Part shown: positions 52,752 through 64,000 of the stretch, one piece after another | Position numbering within the stretch: position 1 is the first letter of the stretch | How the letters are laid out: each line of letters begins with the position of its first letter | NCBI RefSeq assembly: GCF_003206645.1 | Contig: NZ_PZJP01000015.1 | Location: 32,521-96,520 of the forward strand | Origin: Salinicola aestuarinus | GTDB lineage: Bacteria; Pseudomonadota; Gammaproteobacteria; Pseudomonadales; Halomonadaceae | Length of the DNA stretch: 64,000 nt | Direction of reading: 5' to 3' | Notes under the pieces: model-generated | Seen by the model: only the letters and a program-made list of their open reading frames with translations | The model's database searches: none | What the model was told of the DNA's origin: nothing | Position numbers and translations under genes: made by a program

Positions 52752-53158
52752 GACGACAGACAGGCATGACGCTGATCGAGCTGATTATCGTGGTCGCCAT
52801 CGTGGGGATCCTGGCGTCGATCGCCATCCCGTTGTATCAGCAGTATCTGCAGCGCACGCGGCGCGCCGACGGCATGGCGCTGCTGCACGGTGCGATGGCC
52901 CGTCAGCAGGCCTACTACGGGCAGTACCTGCAGTACCACAGCGGCAGCCTCGAGGCGCTCGGCGTCGAGACCGGCAACGACTTCTACCAGTTGGCGCGCT
53001 GTGGCACGCAGGCGGGCTGCGGTGATGCGGGGGCACAAACGCTACGACTGACGGCCACGCCGCGCGAAGGGACGGTTCAGGTTCGCGATGGCGTGCTATG
53101 GCTCGACGATGCCGGCGAGAGCGGGCGGATTCTCAATGGCACGGAGATGCAGCCATGA
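52748..53158 (+). CDS. pilE: Type IV minor pilin PilE
   Basis: 136 residues starting with GTG that overlaps the pilY1 stop (GTGA). Prepilin signal RRQTG then [20 protein letters not shown] with Glu5. The short globular part has Cys in [15 protein letters not shown], the candidate disulfide. Its ATGA overlap with the next gene continues the coupled operon. Confidence 0.9.
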   Translation: MRRQTGMTLIELIIVVAIVGILASIAIPLYQQYLQRTRRADGMALLHGAMARQQAYYGQYLQYHSGSLEALGVETGNDFYQLARCGTQAGCGDAGAQTLRLTATPREGTVQVRDGVLWLDDAGESGRILNGTEMQP

Positions 53159-53427
53159 CGACGAGAGTGATGGCGGTCTGGGCTTTGGGTCTCTGGAGTG
53201 TGGCGTTGACCGCCCAGGCCGCGGCGCAGAAATGTCTGATCACCCGGGCTGACGGCACGCTCGAGGTCCGCCATATCCAGCTCGAGCGGGCGGCTGAGGC
53301 GCCCGAGGCGATGCAACGTTATCTGGATCGCGAACGCCCGGGCAGTCGGGTGGAGACGTGTCGAGACATCGATCGCCCCTTCCCGACGCCCGCGGCGCGA
53401 CAGGCCGATCGGGAGACCCGGCGCTAG
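53155..53427 (+). CDS. Small exported protein at the end of the pilus operon
   Basis: 90 residues, unrecognised. A signal peptide ([21 protein letters not shown]) is followed by a short mature chain with two Cys ([10 protein letters not shown] and ETCRDIDRP) that could form a disulfide. The ATG overlaps the pilE stop, so it belongs to the pilus operon. Pseudomonas encodes a small PilY2 in this operon; whether this is its counterpart is unverified. Its stop codon overlaps the stop of the convergent pseudopilin gene. Confidence 0.7.
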   Translation: MTTRVMAVWALGLWSVALTAQAAAQKCLITRADGTLEVRHIQLERAAEAPEAMQRYLDRERPGSRVETCRDIDRPFPTPAARQADRETRR

Positions 53428-53951
53428 ATCGCGCAGTCGGTATCGGGCTCGACGTCGCGGGTGAGCTTGACGCGGCCGCTGTCGCTGATCGTCAACGTAT
53501 TGCGGCCGGCGTCGTTGCAAAGGGTGAACGTGCCCAGCAGCGTATGCATCTTCCAGGGTTCGGGGCTGAAGGTGATCGAGCTGCCCCGGTTCCAGTCTAT
53601 CGACACGCCAAAGACGCGGTGGCTCCCCTTGAGTCGCCGTGAGTCGCCCTGTGCGACATTCCAGTAGTAACCCTGGCTCCACTCGCTGGCACACGCCTGC
53701 TGTTGCGCGTCGAGGGCGCAGAGCCGCCAGCCGCGGCGCGTACTCGTGGTGAGCTGCTTGACGGCTTCCAGACGCTGCTGGAGTGCCACCGTCTCGCTTT
53801 CCAGGCGCTCCCTGTCGATCCAGCCATAGGTCGAGAAACCGATCATCGAGACGATCGCCAGAATGGCCACGACGACCAGCATCTCCATCAGCGTAAAGCC
53901 TTGCTGGCCGCGGACGGGAACGCGACACCGGGCACCGGGGGCGACGCGCAT
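53424..53951 (-). CDS. FimT/GspH-type pseudopilin
   Basis: 175 residues from the ATG at 53951. Prepilin signal VRGQQG then FTLMEMLVVVAILAIVSMIG with Glu5. The domain ends [14 protein letters not shown] and contains WRLCALDAQQQACASEW, a likely disulfide region, and GRNTLTISDSGRVKL, the FimT/FimU C-terminal pattern. It is on the strand opposite the pil operon and ends on top of the preceding gene's stop. The start is uncertain because the frame stays open upstream to 54107. Confidence 0.82.
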   Translation of the reverse strand: MRVAPGARCRVPVRGQQGFTLMEMLVVVAILAIVSMIGFSTYGWIDRERLESETVALQQRLEAVKQLTTSTRRGWRLCALDAQQQACASEWSQGYYWNVAQGDSRRLKGSHRVFGVSIDWNRGSSITFSPEPWKMHTLLGTFTLCNDAGRNTLTISDSGRVKLTRDVEPDTDCAI

Positions 53952-54095
53952 CGAGCGCCCGCGGGCGCAACCGGAGGGCGCAAAGAGTTGGTGCTCAGGG
54001 CGCCAAGAGAGGCGGCGCGTGGGGCGCAAAGAGAGTCGAGGCGTGGGGCGCGCGGCGCTGTCGCAGGGCATGTCGAGGTCCGGGGCAGGGACGAG

Positions 54096-54104
54096 TGATA
54101 AACT
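54096..54104 (+). promoter_or_regulatory. Extended -10 promoter of thiO
   Basis: TGA plus TAAACT (54099-54104), an extended -10 element about 27 bases before the thiO ATG. The flanking region upstream is G-rich with the GGCGC(C)AAAGAG-like unit repeated three times. Confidence 0.5.
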
Positions 54105-54130
54105 CATACATTTGCAGGGATATCGACGGT

Positions 54131-55234
54131 ATGCAGGATTTCTTGATCGTGGGTGGCGGCGTGATCGGCATGATGACGGCGCTTCAGCTGGGTGATGCCG
54201 GCCATACGGTCACGCTGATCGAGCGCGGCGTGTGCGGTCGGGAGGCCTCCTGGGCGGGCGGCGGTATCGTTTCGCCCCTCTACCCCTGGCGCTACAGCCG
54301 CCCGATCTCGGCGCTCTCCAGCTGGTCGGAAGGCCGCTACCCCGAGCTGGCCGGTCGCCTGCTCGAAGAGACCGGCATCGACCCGGAGTTTCGCCAGAAG
54401 GGGCTGCTCTATCTGCGGGTGGACGACGTCGGCGACGCGCTCGCCTGGGCCAGAGAGGTCGCCAAGCCGCTGTCGCGGGTCGACGCCAGAACGCTTTATG
54501 CCAAGGCGCCTAACGCCGCACCGGGGTTCGACAGTGCGCTCTGGATGCCGACGCTCGGCAGTATCCGCAATCCGCGGCTGGGCAAAGCCCTGCGGGCGCG
54601 CCTCGCGACGATGCCCGGCGTCGAGTGTCTCGAGGGGCGAGAGGTCCGCGGGCTCTTGCGCGAGGGTGAACGCGTCATCGGCGTCGACACCGCCGGTGGG
54701 CCCGTCCTGGGCGGGCAGACGGTGGTCTGCGCCGGGGCGTGGTCACGGTCGCTGCTGGAGAGCGTTGGCGTGGCGCTGCCGATACGCCCGGTCCGGGGCC
54801 AGATGATCCTCTTCAGGACGCCGCCGGGACTGGTCGAGCGGGTGATCCTCAAGGATGGCCGCTACGTGATTCCGCGGGGTGATGGCCGGGTGCTGGCGGG
54901 GTCGACGCTCGAGGAGGTCGGGTTCGACAAGCGCACCACCCGCGAGGCGCGGGATTCGCTGTACGCCAGCGCCCTGTCGATCGTTCCCGGGCTCGCCGAG
55001 TGCGAGGTGGAGCACCACTGGGCCGGGCTGCGCCCGGGTTCACCCGACGGCGTGCCGATGATCGGTGCCGTGCCGGGTCTCGAGGGGCTGCACGTCAATG
55101 CCGGGCACTACCGCAATGGCCTCGTGCTGGCACCGGCCTCGACCCGGCTGCTCGTCGACCAGCTCATCGGGTGCGAGCCCATCGTCGATCCCCTGCCTTA
55201 TCAGCGGGCGCTGGCGGGGTCCTCGCCGATCTAG
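54131..55234 (+). CDS. thiO: Glycine oxidase ThiO (FAD-dependent)
   Basis: 367-residue D-amino-acid oxidase family protein; in thiamine synthesis it makes iminoglycine for ThiG. The FAD-binding N-terminus is FLIVGGGVIGMMTALQLGDAG. Later come WAGGGIVSPLYPW, VCAGAWSRSLL, RPVRGQMILF, and the C-terminal HYRNGLVLAPASTRLL. The start at 54131 gives MQDFLIVGGG. It lies next to the fimT-type gene, as in Pseudomonas, with no other thi genes nearby. Confidence 0.92.
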   Translation: MQDFLIVGGGVIGMMTALQLGDAGHTVTLIERGVCGREASWAGGGIVSPLYPWRYSRPISALSSWSEGRYPELAGRLLEETGIDPEFRQKGLLYLRVDDVGDALAWAREVAKPLSRVDARTLYAKAPNAAPGFDSALWMPTLGSIRNPRLGKALRARLATMPGVECLEGREVRGLLREGERVIGVDTAGGPVLGGQTVVCAGAWSRSLLESVGVALPIRPVRGQMILFRTPPGLVERVILKDGRYVIPRGDGRVLAGSTLEEVGFDKRTTREARDSLYASALSIVPGLAECEVEHHWAGLRPGSPDGVPMIGAVPGLEGLHVNAGHYRNGLVLAPASTRLLVDQLIGCEPIVDPLPYQRALAGSSPI

Positions 55235-55323
55235 CCGTCCCGTTTTGCCACGCTGGGGCCCTTGCGCGAAAATGGGTGCCTTCAAGGCCTACAACGATCC
55301 TTAGCCGGGAGACGAATCGTCCC

Positions 55324-56964
55324 ATGCAAGATCTCACTCTGGTAATGGCACAGCTCGATCCGCTGGTCGGCGATATCGACGGTAACGCCGCGGCCGCCAT
55401 CGAAGCCGTACGCGAGGCGCGCATCGAGCACGGCGCCGATGTGGTCGTCTTCAGCGAGCTGTTCCTGACCGGCTACCCGCCGGAGGATCTGCTGCTGCGC
55501 AGCGCAATGGAGTCGCGACTCCAGCAGGCGCTGACACGGATGGCCGATAAGATCGCCAGGTTCGCCCCCGAGACGCTGGTGCTGATCGGCTATCCCGGCA
55601 TGCGCGACGGCCAGCGCTACAATCTCGCCGGCGCGCTGCTGGGCGGGCACTGGCTCGGAGAGTACGCCAAGCAGGCCCTGCCCAACTATCAAGTGTTCGA
55701 CGAGGATCGCTACTTCGAGCCGGGTGGGACGCCGCTGGTGATCGAGCATCAGGGGGCCCGCCTCGGTGTCCTGATCTGTGAGGATCTCTGGGACGGTGCG
55801 CCGGTGCGCCAGGCCGCAGCGGCAGACGCGGATATTCTGGTCACGCTCAACGCCTCGCCGTTTCATCTCGACAAGCCAGCCGAGCGTGAGCGCCTCTTCG
55901 CCGAGCGCGCCCGCGAGGTCGCCAAACCGTTGGTCTACGTCAACGCCATCGGCGGTCAGGATGAGCTGGTCTTCGACGGCGGTTCGCTGGTGCTGGAAGC
56001 CAGCGGTGAGGTCGCGGTGAGGGCGCCGTTCTGGCAGGCGGGGCTGATGCCGGTGCGTTTCACGCCGGCGAATGGCCAATGGCGGCCGCAGGCCGGGGAG
56101 CGCGAACCGCTGCCCGAGAGCGAGGAGAACCTCTACTGCGCGCTGGTGACCGGGCTGCGCGACTACGTCAACAAGAGCGGCTTTCAAGGCGTGGTGATGG
56201 GGCTTTCCGGCGGTATCGACTCGGCGCTGTCACTGGCGATTGCCGTCGATGCACTGGGCCCGGATCGGGTCCACGCGGTGATGATGCCCTACCACTACAC
56301 CGCCGAGATCTCGCAGGCGGACGCCGCCGAGCAGGCGCGGATGCTCGGGGTGGGTTATGAAGTGATGCCGATCGCGCCGATGGTCGAGGCTTTCAGCGCG
56401 ACGCTCGCCGAAAGCTTCGACGGCCTCGACGCCGATACCACCGAGGAGAACCTGCAGTCCCGCGTGCGCGGCGTACTGCTGATGGCAATCTCCAACAAGA
56501 AGGGCCTGATGGTCCAGACCACTGGCAACAAGAGCGAGATGGCGGTGGGCTACGCCACGCTCTACGGCGACATGGTGGGTGGCTACAACGCGCTCAAGGA
56601 TGTCTACAAAAGCTGGGTCTATCGCCTGGCACGCTGGCGCAATCTCCAGGAGCCCGCCATCCCCGAACGCGTCATCACGCGCCCGCCGTCGGCGGAGCTG
56701 GCCCCGGATCAGCAGGATAGCGACTCGCTGCCGGGTTACGACGTGCTCGACGGTATCCTCGAGCGCTATATCGAGGGCGACATGAGCGCCGAAGCGATCG
56801 TGGCGGCCGGGTTCGAGGCCGAGGATGTCTATCGGGTGGTCAAACTGGTCGATCGCAACGAGTACAAGCGTCGCCAGGCGCCGGTGGGCGTCCGCGTGAC
56901 GCTCAGAGGCTTCGGCCGCGATCGACGCTATCCGATCGTCAACGGCTGGAAACCCGGCGAATAG
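55324..56964 (+). CDS. nadE: Glutamine-dependent NAD+ synthetase
   Basis: 546 residues in two domains. The N-terminal nitrilase-type glutaminase has Glu in FSELFLTGYPPEDLL, Lys in EYAKQALPNY, and Cys in VLICEDLWDG. The C-terminal synthetase has the P-loop MGLSGGIDSALSLAIA and TTGNKSEMAVGYATLYGD. It amidates deamido-NAD using Gln as nitrogen donor. The start at 55324 gives MQDLTLVMAQLDPLVGD. Its position between thiO and bamD departs from the otherwise Pseudomonas-like order. Confidence 0.96.
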   Translation: MQDLTLVMAQLDPLVGDIDGNAAAAIEAVREARIEHGADVVVFSELFLTGYPPEDLLLRSAMESRLQQALTRMADKIARFAPETLVLIGYPGMRDGQRYNLAGALLGGHWLGEYAKQALPNYQVFDEDRYFEPGGTPLVIEHQGARLGVLICEDLWDGAPVRQAAAADADILVTLNASPFHLDKPAERERLFAERAREVAKPLVYVNAIGGQDELVFDGGSLVLEASGEVAVRAPFWQAGLMPVRFTPANGQWRPQAGEREPLPESEENLYCALVTGLRDYVNKSGFQGVVMGLSGGIDSALSLAIAVDALGPDRVHAVMMPYHYTAEISQADAAEQARMLGVGYEVMPIAPMVEAFSATLAESFDGLDADTTEENLQSRVRGVLLMAISNKKGLMVQTTGNKSEMAVGYATLYGDMVGGYNALKDVYKSWVYRLARWRNLQEPAIPERVITRPPSAELAPDQQDSDSLPGYDVLDGILERYIEGDMSAEAIVAAGFEAEDVYRVVKLVDRNEYKRRQAPVGVRVTLRGFGRDRRYPIVNGWKPGE

Positions 56965-57054
56965 CGCCGGGTTTGGGGGCTATCAGCGCCATCCTCATGG
57001 CGCTGTAGAGGCCGGCGCCGTCCCCCGGGCGTCTCGTGACAGCGCCGAAACGAG

Positions 57055-57085
57055 AAACGCCAGCGACGAGTGTCGCTGGCGTTTT
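57055..57085. terminator. Terminator between nadE and bamD
   Basis: 13-bp stem AAACGCCAGCGAC / GTCGCTGGCGTTT with a GAGT loop, followed by a T run on the plus strand and a shorter one on the minus strand, so it likely serves both convergent genes. Confidence 0.85.
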
Positions 57086-57122
57086 GTCTTGCGGCCTGGC
57101 TGGGGGCGTTCCGGCGGCGCGT

Positions 57123-57935
57123 TCAGCCCTGCGCGGTGAGCGGCGTGTCCACCTGCACGTGCTTGGGCACGAAGGTGTTGCCATCCAGCTGGTCGCTGTC
57201 CGGGTCGTTGTCGATCAGCGTCTGCAGCACGTCCTGGGCACGGTCACGCATGTCGAGGCCCAGATAGCCCTCGACCATGGTCGCCAGCGCGTCGCGTGTC
57301 GCCGTGGACTTGGGGTAGTGCTCGATCACCCAGCGCCCACGCTGCACGGCGGCGACATAGGCGCCCTTGCGCAGGTAGAAGTCGGCGACCTGGAGTTCGT
57401 GACGTGCGATGACGTTACGCAGGTAGATGATGCGCTGACGGGCGTCGGGCGCGTAGGCACTGTCCGGGAAGCGGCGCACCAGCTCGCCGAAGTCGACGTA
57501 GGCGTCACGCGAGGCGCCCAGATCTCGCTTGGAAATGTCGATCAGCTCGAGGCTTTCGAGGCTGAAACGACCGGCCTGATAGGCCCCCAGACCGCGCATG
57601 TAGTAGGCGTAGTCGACCTGCGGATGATCCGGGTGCAGGCGGATGAAACGGCTCGCCGCGGCGCGGGTCTGCTCCCAGTTTTCCGTCCGGTAGTAGGCGT
57701 AGATCAGCTCGAGCTGGGCCTGCTCGGCGTAGCGGCCAAACGGGAAGCGGGTGTCGAGCGTCTCCAGCTGCGAGACCGCTGCCGTATAACGCCCGGAGTC
57801 CAGTGAACTCTGCGCCTGCTGGTAGAGCTCCTGCTCCTGCAGGTCGGGCGCAGGTTCGTTGCTGGCGCAACCGGCAAGCAGGGCACCCGAGAGCAGCAGG
57901 GCGCCCATTGCGGGGAATCGCGCTAAAAATCGCAT
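57123..57935 (-). CDS. bamD: Outer membrane protein assembly factor BamD
   Basis: 270-residue lipoprotein of the BAM complex. The signal ends with the lipobox LLAGC. TPR-type helices follow: ELYQQAQSSLDSGRYTAAV, FPFGRYAEQAQLELIYAYY, HPQVDYAYYMRGL. The ATG at 57935 has GAGG 6 bases upstream; an in-frame ATG at 57941 sits directly on the SD. It is divergent from rluD, the conserved arrangement. Confidence 0.96.
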   Translation of the reverse strand: MRFLARFPAMGALLLSGALLAGCASNEPAPDLQEQELYQQAQSSLDSGRYTAAVSQLETLDTRFPFGRYAEQAQLELIYAYYRTENWEQTRAAASRFIRLHPDHPQVDYAYYMRGLGAYQAGRFSLESLELIDISKRDLGASRDAYVDFGELVRRFPDSAYAPDARQRIIYLRNVIARHELQVADFYLRKGAYVAAVQRGRWVIEHYPKSTATRDALATMVEGYLGLDMRDRAQDVLQTLIDNDPDSDQLDGNTFVPKHVQVDTPLTAQG

Positions 57936-57969
57936 CGTCATCCTCGTATCAACCAATCTTGGGCGGTCG

Positions 57970-57978
57970 TGCTAAAAT
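57970..57978 (+). promoter_or_regulatory. Extended -10 promoter of rluD
   Basis: TGC then TAAAAT (57973-57978), an extended -10 element about 125 bases before the rluD ATG. No convincing -35 was found. Confidence 0.5.
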
Positions 57979-58103
57979 CCGCCGAATCCGATCCACTATA
58001 AAGGAAAGACCGCGCGTATGCCTACGCGGGCCCCGGTGGCACGCGAGCGCGTTCGGTCTTTTCGTCTCTTTCTGCACCGGCGACACGGAATCCAACTCCA
58101 CGT

Positions 58104-59063
58104 ATGGCCGACATCCTACAGCGTGACGAGCGCATACCCGATCATCTGGCTGGACGACGTCTCGACCAGGCCGCCGCCGAAATGTTCCCTGAATTCTCGC
58201 GAGAGCGGCTGAAAAGCTGGATTCAGCAGGGCGAGCTCACCCTCGACGGTCAAACGGCGCGGCCCAAGGATAAGATCAACGGCGGCGAGCGGCTAGCGCT
58301 CGACACGCAACTGGCCGAAGAGACGCGCTGGGAGCCCCAGGCGATACCGCTGTCGGTCGTCTTCGAGGACGACGACGTGCTGGTGATCGACAAGCCCGCC
58401 GGCCTGGTCGTGCATCCCGCAGCGGGCAATCCCGACGGTACGCTGCTCAATGCGCTGCTGTATCACTACCCGAAGCTGGCCGGGATTCCCCGAGCGGGCA
58501 TCGTCCATCGTCTCGACAAGGAGACCACCGGACTGATGATGATCGCGCGCACCCTCGAGGCGCAGACGGCGCTGGTCGAGCAGCTTCAGGCGCGCACCGT
58601 TTCCCGGCAGTATGACGCCGTGGTCGTCGGGGCGATGACGGCCGGCGGTACCGTGGATGCGCCGATCGGCCGCCACCCCAAGGATCGTCAGCGCCAGGCG
58701 GTGAACGCCGCCGGCAAACCGGCGGTGACCCACTACCGGGTGAAGGAGCGCTTTCGCGCTCATACCCACGTCCGCTGTCGGCTGGAGACAGGCCGCACGC
58801 ACCAGATCCGGGTGCACATGGCGCATGCGCGCTATCCGCTGATCGGTGATCCCGTCTACGGCGGCCGGCTGAAGCTGCCCGCCGGCGCCGGCGACACGCT
58901 GAAGACCGTGCTGCGTGACTTCCCGCGACAGGCACTGCATGCGCACAAGCTGCGCTTCGATCATCCGGTGACCGGCAAGCCGGTGGAGTGCGAGGCGCCG
59001 CTGCCCGACGATCTCTACCTGCTGCTGGATGCGCTGCGCGACGACGACAAGGCGGCCTCATGA
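58104..59063 (+). CDS. rluD: 23S rRNA pseudouridine synthase RluD
   Basis: Forms pseudouridines in helix 69 of 23S rRNA. 319 residues. The N-terminal S4 domain is [20 protein letters not shown] followed by [11 protein letters not shown]. The catalytic motif with Asp is [13 protein letters not shown], and the C-terminal family motif is [12 protein letters not shown]. The stop overlaps the pgeF start (ATGA). A weak SD precedes the start. Confidence 0.96.
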   Translation: MADILQRDERIPDHLAGRRLDQAAAEMFPEFSRERLKSWIQQGELTLDGQTARPKDKINGGERLALDTQLAEETRWEPQAIPLSVVFEDDDVLVIDKPAGLVVHPAAGNPDGTLLNALLYHYPKLAGIPRAGIVHRLDKETTGLMMIARTLEAQTALVEQLQARTVSRQYDAVVVGAMTAGGTVDAPIGRHPKDRQRQAVNAAGKPAVTHYRVKERFRAHTHVRCRLETGRTHQIRVHMAHARYPLIGDPVYGGRLKLPAGAGDTLKTVLRDFPRQALHAHKLRFDHPVTGKPVECEAPLPDDLYLLLDALRDDDKAAS

Positions 59064-59878
59064 CGTCGAAAGCCCCGCGCGAGCCTGCCTTCGAGGCAAC
59101 CCCGGATCCCACGCCGCTGGCCGCCGACGCGCCGACGCTGATCGTGCCCGATTGGGTGGCGCCGAGCACGGTCGGGGCTTTCGTTACCACCCGGGAGACG
59201 GGACCGAGCCAAGGTGACTTCGCGGCTTTCAATCCCAAGGGATTCAAGGGCGACGATCCCGAGAGCGTGGCACGCTGTCGGGCGCTGATCGGCGAGGCGG
59301 TGGGCGACGGTCGCCCCTTGGCCTGGCTCAAGCAGGTTCACGGGGCGCGGGTGATCCGTCACTACGGCGACAGGGAAATCGAGACGCCGCCGGAAGCGGA
59401 CGCGGCGGTGGCGTTCGATCGCGGCCACGCCTGCGTGGTGCTGACCGCCGACTGTCTGCCGGTGTTCTTCTGTGACCGCGCGGGCACCCGTGTCGGCGTC
59501 GCCCATGCCGGCTGGCGGGGCCTTGCCGGTGGCGTGCTGGAGGCGACGGTGGCAGCGCTGGGGGTCGAGCCTGACGAGCTTCTCGCCTGGTTTGGCCCGG
59601 CGATCTCCAACGCTCAGTTCGAGGTCGGTCCGGAGGTGCTCGCCGCTTTCGCCGCCTTTCAGCCCGAGGCCAAGAGTGCCTTCGAGCCCAGCCCCTATCG
59701 ACTGGGGCACTACATGGGCGACATCTACAAGCTGGCGCGCCTGCGTCTGGAGCGGCTCGGCGTCGGCTCGATCGGCGGTGGGCACTTCTGCACCGCCTGC
59801 GACGACAAGCGCTTCTACTCCTACCGCCGCGACAACGGGCGCACCGGCCACATGGCCAGTGTGATCTGGCTGCGCTGA
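59060..59878 (+). CDS. pgeF: PgeF/YfiH family purine-nucleoside/polyphenol oxidase-type protein
   Basis: 272 residues with the metal-binding signature of the family: His in LKQVHGARV, Cys in [10 protein letters not shown], and His in [13 protein letters not shown]-terminal [20 protein letters not shown] is also typical. Family members act as peptidoglycan-editing factors or purine nucleoside phosphorylases; the exact substrate here is not decidable. The start overlaps the rluD stop, so the two are coupled. Confidence 0.92.
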   Translation: MTSKAPREPAFEATPDPTPLAADAPTLIVPDWVAPSTVGAFVTTRETGPSQGDFAAFNPKGFKGDDPESVARCRALIGEAVGDGRPLAWLKQVHGARVIRHYGDREIETPPEADAAVAFDRGHACVVLTADCLPVFFCDRAGTRVGVAHAGWRGLAGGVLEATVAALGVEPDELLAWFGPAISNAQFEVGPEVLAAFAAFQPEAKSAFEPSPYRLGHYMGDIYKLARLRLERLGVGSIGGGHFCTACDDKRFYSYRRDNGRTGHMASVIWLR

Positions 59879-60070
59879 TTCCGCTTCCCGCGACTGACGG
59901 CACGGCGGGCTGCACGATGGACTGAAAAGCGATGGACTGAAAAGAGGCGTCCCACCTTGGCCGCCGCCGCCGTTGGCTAACCCGATGCGTTCTGCCCTTC
60001 GGGCCTGTCATTGCCCATGAATAAAATTCGCCACTGATGCCGCGAATCCGCCTTTTTTTCATGCGCCTGA

Positions 60071-60098
60071 CTTGAAAAGCCTCAACATACCTCCATTT
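60071..60098 (+). promoter_or_regulatory. Sigma-32 heat-shock promoter of clpB
   Basis: CTTGAAA (60071-60077), 13-bp spacer, and CTCCATTT (60091-60098), close to the sigma-32 consensus CTTGAA-N13-CCCCATnT. It lies about 50 bases upstream of the clpB start. Confidence 0.8.
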
Positions 60099-60157
60099 TA
60101 GTGTCAACTAATGAAATCGCTGGCCGCCGTCCCCCGGCGGCACTGGGAGGTACAAGC

Positions 60158-62743
<2,586 letters not shown>

Positions 62744-62814
62744 CGGTGTCGTCGCGCTCACGGCGCGGCGACGTCAATGATCTCTCACGCGGTCGCGTCC
62801 TGACCGTTTTTCTC

Positions 62815-62843
62815 CCCGCGGCGCCTGGCGCCGCGGGTTTTTT
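62815..62843 (+). terminator. Terminator after clpB
   Basis: 11-bp stem CCCGCGGCGCC / GGCGCCGCGGG with a tiny loop and a T6 tract, about 72 bases after the stop. Confidence 0.85.
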
Positions 62844-62893
62844 GTGTCAGCGATTCGAGGCGGGTCGCCGCGTCGGGGGCGCGCTGCCCGCGA

Positions 62894-64000
62894 TCACTCC
62901 CGTCGGGCGGCGGGCGCCAGCTTGCGCTGAAGCGCTTCCAGCGAGACACCCTTGGTTTCCGGCATGAAAAAGAGCACGAACACCACCTGCAGGACCATCA
63001 TCACGCTGAAGAAGGCGAACACCGGTCCGCCGTTGAACACGCCCAGCACCCAGGGCGTGACCAGGGTAATGACGGCGGCGAAGAACCAGTGGGTAAAGCT
63101 GCCGAGGGACTGTCCGCGGGCGCGTTCGCGATTGGGAAAGATCTCCGAGATATAGACCCAGATCACCGTGCCCTGGCTGATGCCGTGAGCGGCCACGAAC
63201 AGACAAAGCTGTAGCGGAATCAGGACTCCACCCAGATTCTCGGTGAAGAAGGCATGGGAGATAATCGCCAGCGAGACGATGTAGCCCACCGAACCGATCA
63301 GCAGTAGCGTGCGGCGGCCGAGTCGGTCGATCAGGGCCATGCCGAGCAGCGTGAACAGCACCATGATCAGACCGATGCCGGCAGTGGAGAGGAGTGCGGC
63401 GCTGGCACCGAGCTCGGCAGACTCGAGAATCCGCGGGGCGTAATAGAGCACGAAGTTGATGCCGGTGAACTGATTGAAGAAGGCGATCAGAAACGCCAGC
63501 GTGATCGGCAGACGCAGACGGCGTGAAAAGAAGCGCGACTGCGTTTTGTCATCCTCGCGATCGGCTGCCTGAATCTCTTCGATCTGGGTGTCGATGTCAC
63601 CGTGGGCATCGATCTTGCGTAGCGTGTCGGCGGCGGTGCGGGTATCGCCCCGGGCGAGGATGAGCCAGCGCGGACTTTCCGGCACCTTGAGCAGCGCCAG
63701 GGTATAGATCAGTGCCGGCACCACCTCGATCCCCAGCATCCAGCGCCAGGCATCCGCGCCAAGCAGGGTGCCGAAGATCGCATTCGAGACATAGGCCATG
63801 AAGATGCCGAACACGACGTTGAACTGATACAGGGCGACCAGATTGCCACGGCGCTCGGCGGGAGCGATCTCCGAAATGTAGGCCGGTGCGGCCACCGACG
63901 ACATGCCGACACCGAAGCCGCCGATCAGACGGAAGAACGAGAACCAGAACGGGGCGGTGGCGAGCGCCGAGCCTAATGCCGACACGAGATAGAGCACCCC
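62894..64000 (-). CDS. MFS sugar porter, truncated by the window edge
   Basis: At least 367 residues of the sugar-porter family; the N-terminus lies beyond the window. Family motifs are FFRLIGGFGVGMSSVAAPAY, PESPRWLI, DRLGRRTLLL, SQGTVIWVYISEIFPNR, and the C-terminal PETKG. Its first visible residues belong to about transmembrane segment 3. It converges with clpB. The transported sugar is unknown; no catabolic genes are visible. Confidence 0.88.
   Translation of the reverse strand, partial: GVLYLVSALGSALATAPFWFSFFRLIGGFGVGMSSVAAPAYISEIAPAERRGNLVALYQFNVVFGIFMAYVSNAIFGTLLGADAWRWMLGIEVVPALIYTLALLKVPESPRWLILARGDTRTAADTLRKIDAHGDIDTQIEEIQAADREDDKTQSRFFSRRLRLPITLAFLIAFFNQFTGINFVLYYAPRILESAELGASAALLSTAGIGLIMVLFTLLGMALIDRLGRRTLLLIGSVGYIVSLAIISHAFFTENLGGVLIPLQLCLFVAAHGISQGTVIWVYISEIFPNRERARGQSLGSFTHWFFAAVITLVTPWVLGVFNGGPVFAFFSVMMVLQVVFVLFFMPETKGVSLEALQRKLAPAARRE

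Overview
The window is GC-rich, gene-dense chromosomal DNA from a gammaproteobacterium. The order rplU-rpmA-obgE-proB-rpsT-murJ-ribF-ileS-lspA-fkpB-ispH-minor pilin genes-thiO-bamD-rluD-pgeF-clpB, and uvrA-MFS-ssb at the left end, match from memory the arrangement in Pseudomonas and its relatives. The acidic proteins and the Pantoea-type zeaxanthin glucoside cluster suggest a pigmented member of the Halomonadaceae (Kushneria- or Salinicola-like). That placement is inference; no rRNA gene is present to test it.

Layout. 0.2-5.4 kb: uvrA facing an MFS-ssb pair. 5.7-10.6 kb: OPT transporter, SMP-30-like lactonase, an RmlD-like protein and a PlsC acyltransferase. 10.7-12.5 kb: the fabA-fabB unsaturated fatty acid operon. 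12.7-18.7 kb: a GGDEF/EAL protein, then a photolyase gene behind a MerR regulator and, divergent from them, a TIGR01777 SDR gene, with TTGTACA-type sites upstream of both. 18.8-21.7 kb: rapA. 21.8-25.6 kb: a small membrane protein, two tandem paralogous exported proteins, and a Tat-exported molybdopterin oxidoreductase with its cytochrome b. 25.7-33.2 kb: the carotenoid cluster crtE-idi-crtX-crtY-crtI-crtB with crtZ convergent. 33.5-47.5 kb: a small exported protein, tRNA-Pro(CGG), ispB divergent from rplU-rpmA, then obgE, proB, rpsT, murJ and ribF-ileS-lspA-fkpB-ispH. 47.6-54.0 kb: a tightly overlapping pilV-pilW-pilX-pilY1-pilE operon with a small exported protein, and a FimT-like pseudopilin on the other strand. 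54.1-62.7 kb: thiO, nadE, bamD, rluD-pgeF and clpB behind a sigma-32-type promoter. The window ends inside a sugar-porter MFS gene.

How the genes connect. IspH (MEP pathway) supplies IPP and DMAPP. Idi balances them, CrtE and IspB extend them to GGPP and to the quinone side chain, and CrtB/I/Y/Z/X would turn GGPP into zeaxanthin glucosides. Photolyase and pigments both answer light stress, and the MerR protein beside the photolyase resembles light-responsive LitR/BluR-type regulators. No site like those at the photolyase locus was seen next to crtE or crtZ.

No CRISPR array, insertion sequence, phage, integrase or toxin-antitoxin pair was found. The points most worth a second look are the isoleucyl-tRNA synthetase tail that has lost all four zinc-ligand cysteines, the MerR/photolyase/SDR module with its 8-N12-8 palindrome, the duplicated exported proteins, a possible 10-codon leader peptide at 8.9 kb, and a 21-bp direct repeat in front of ileS.
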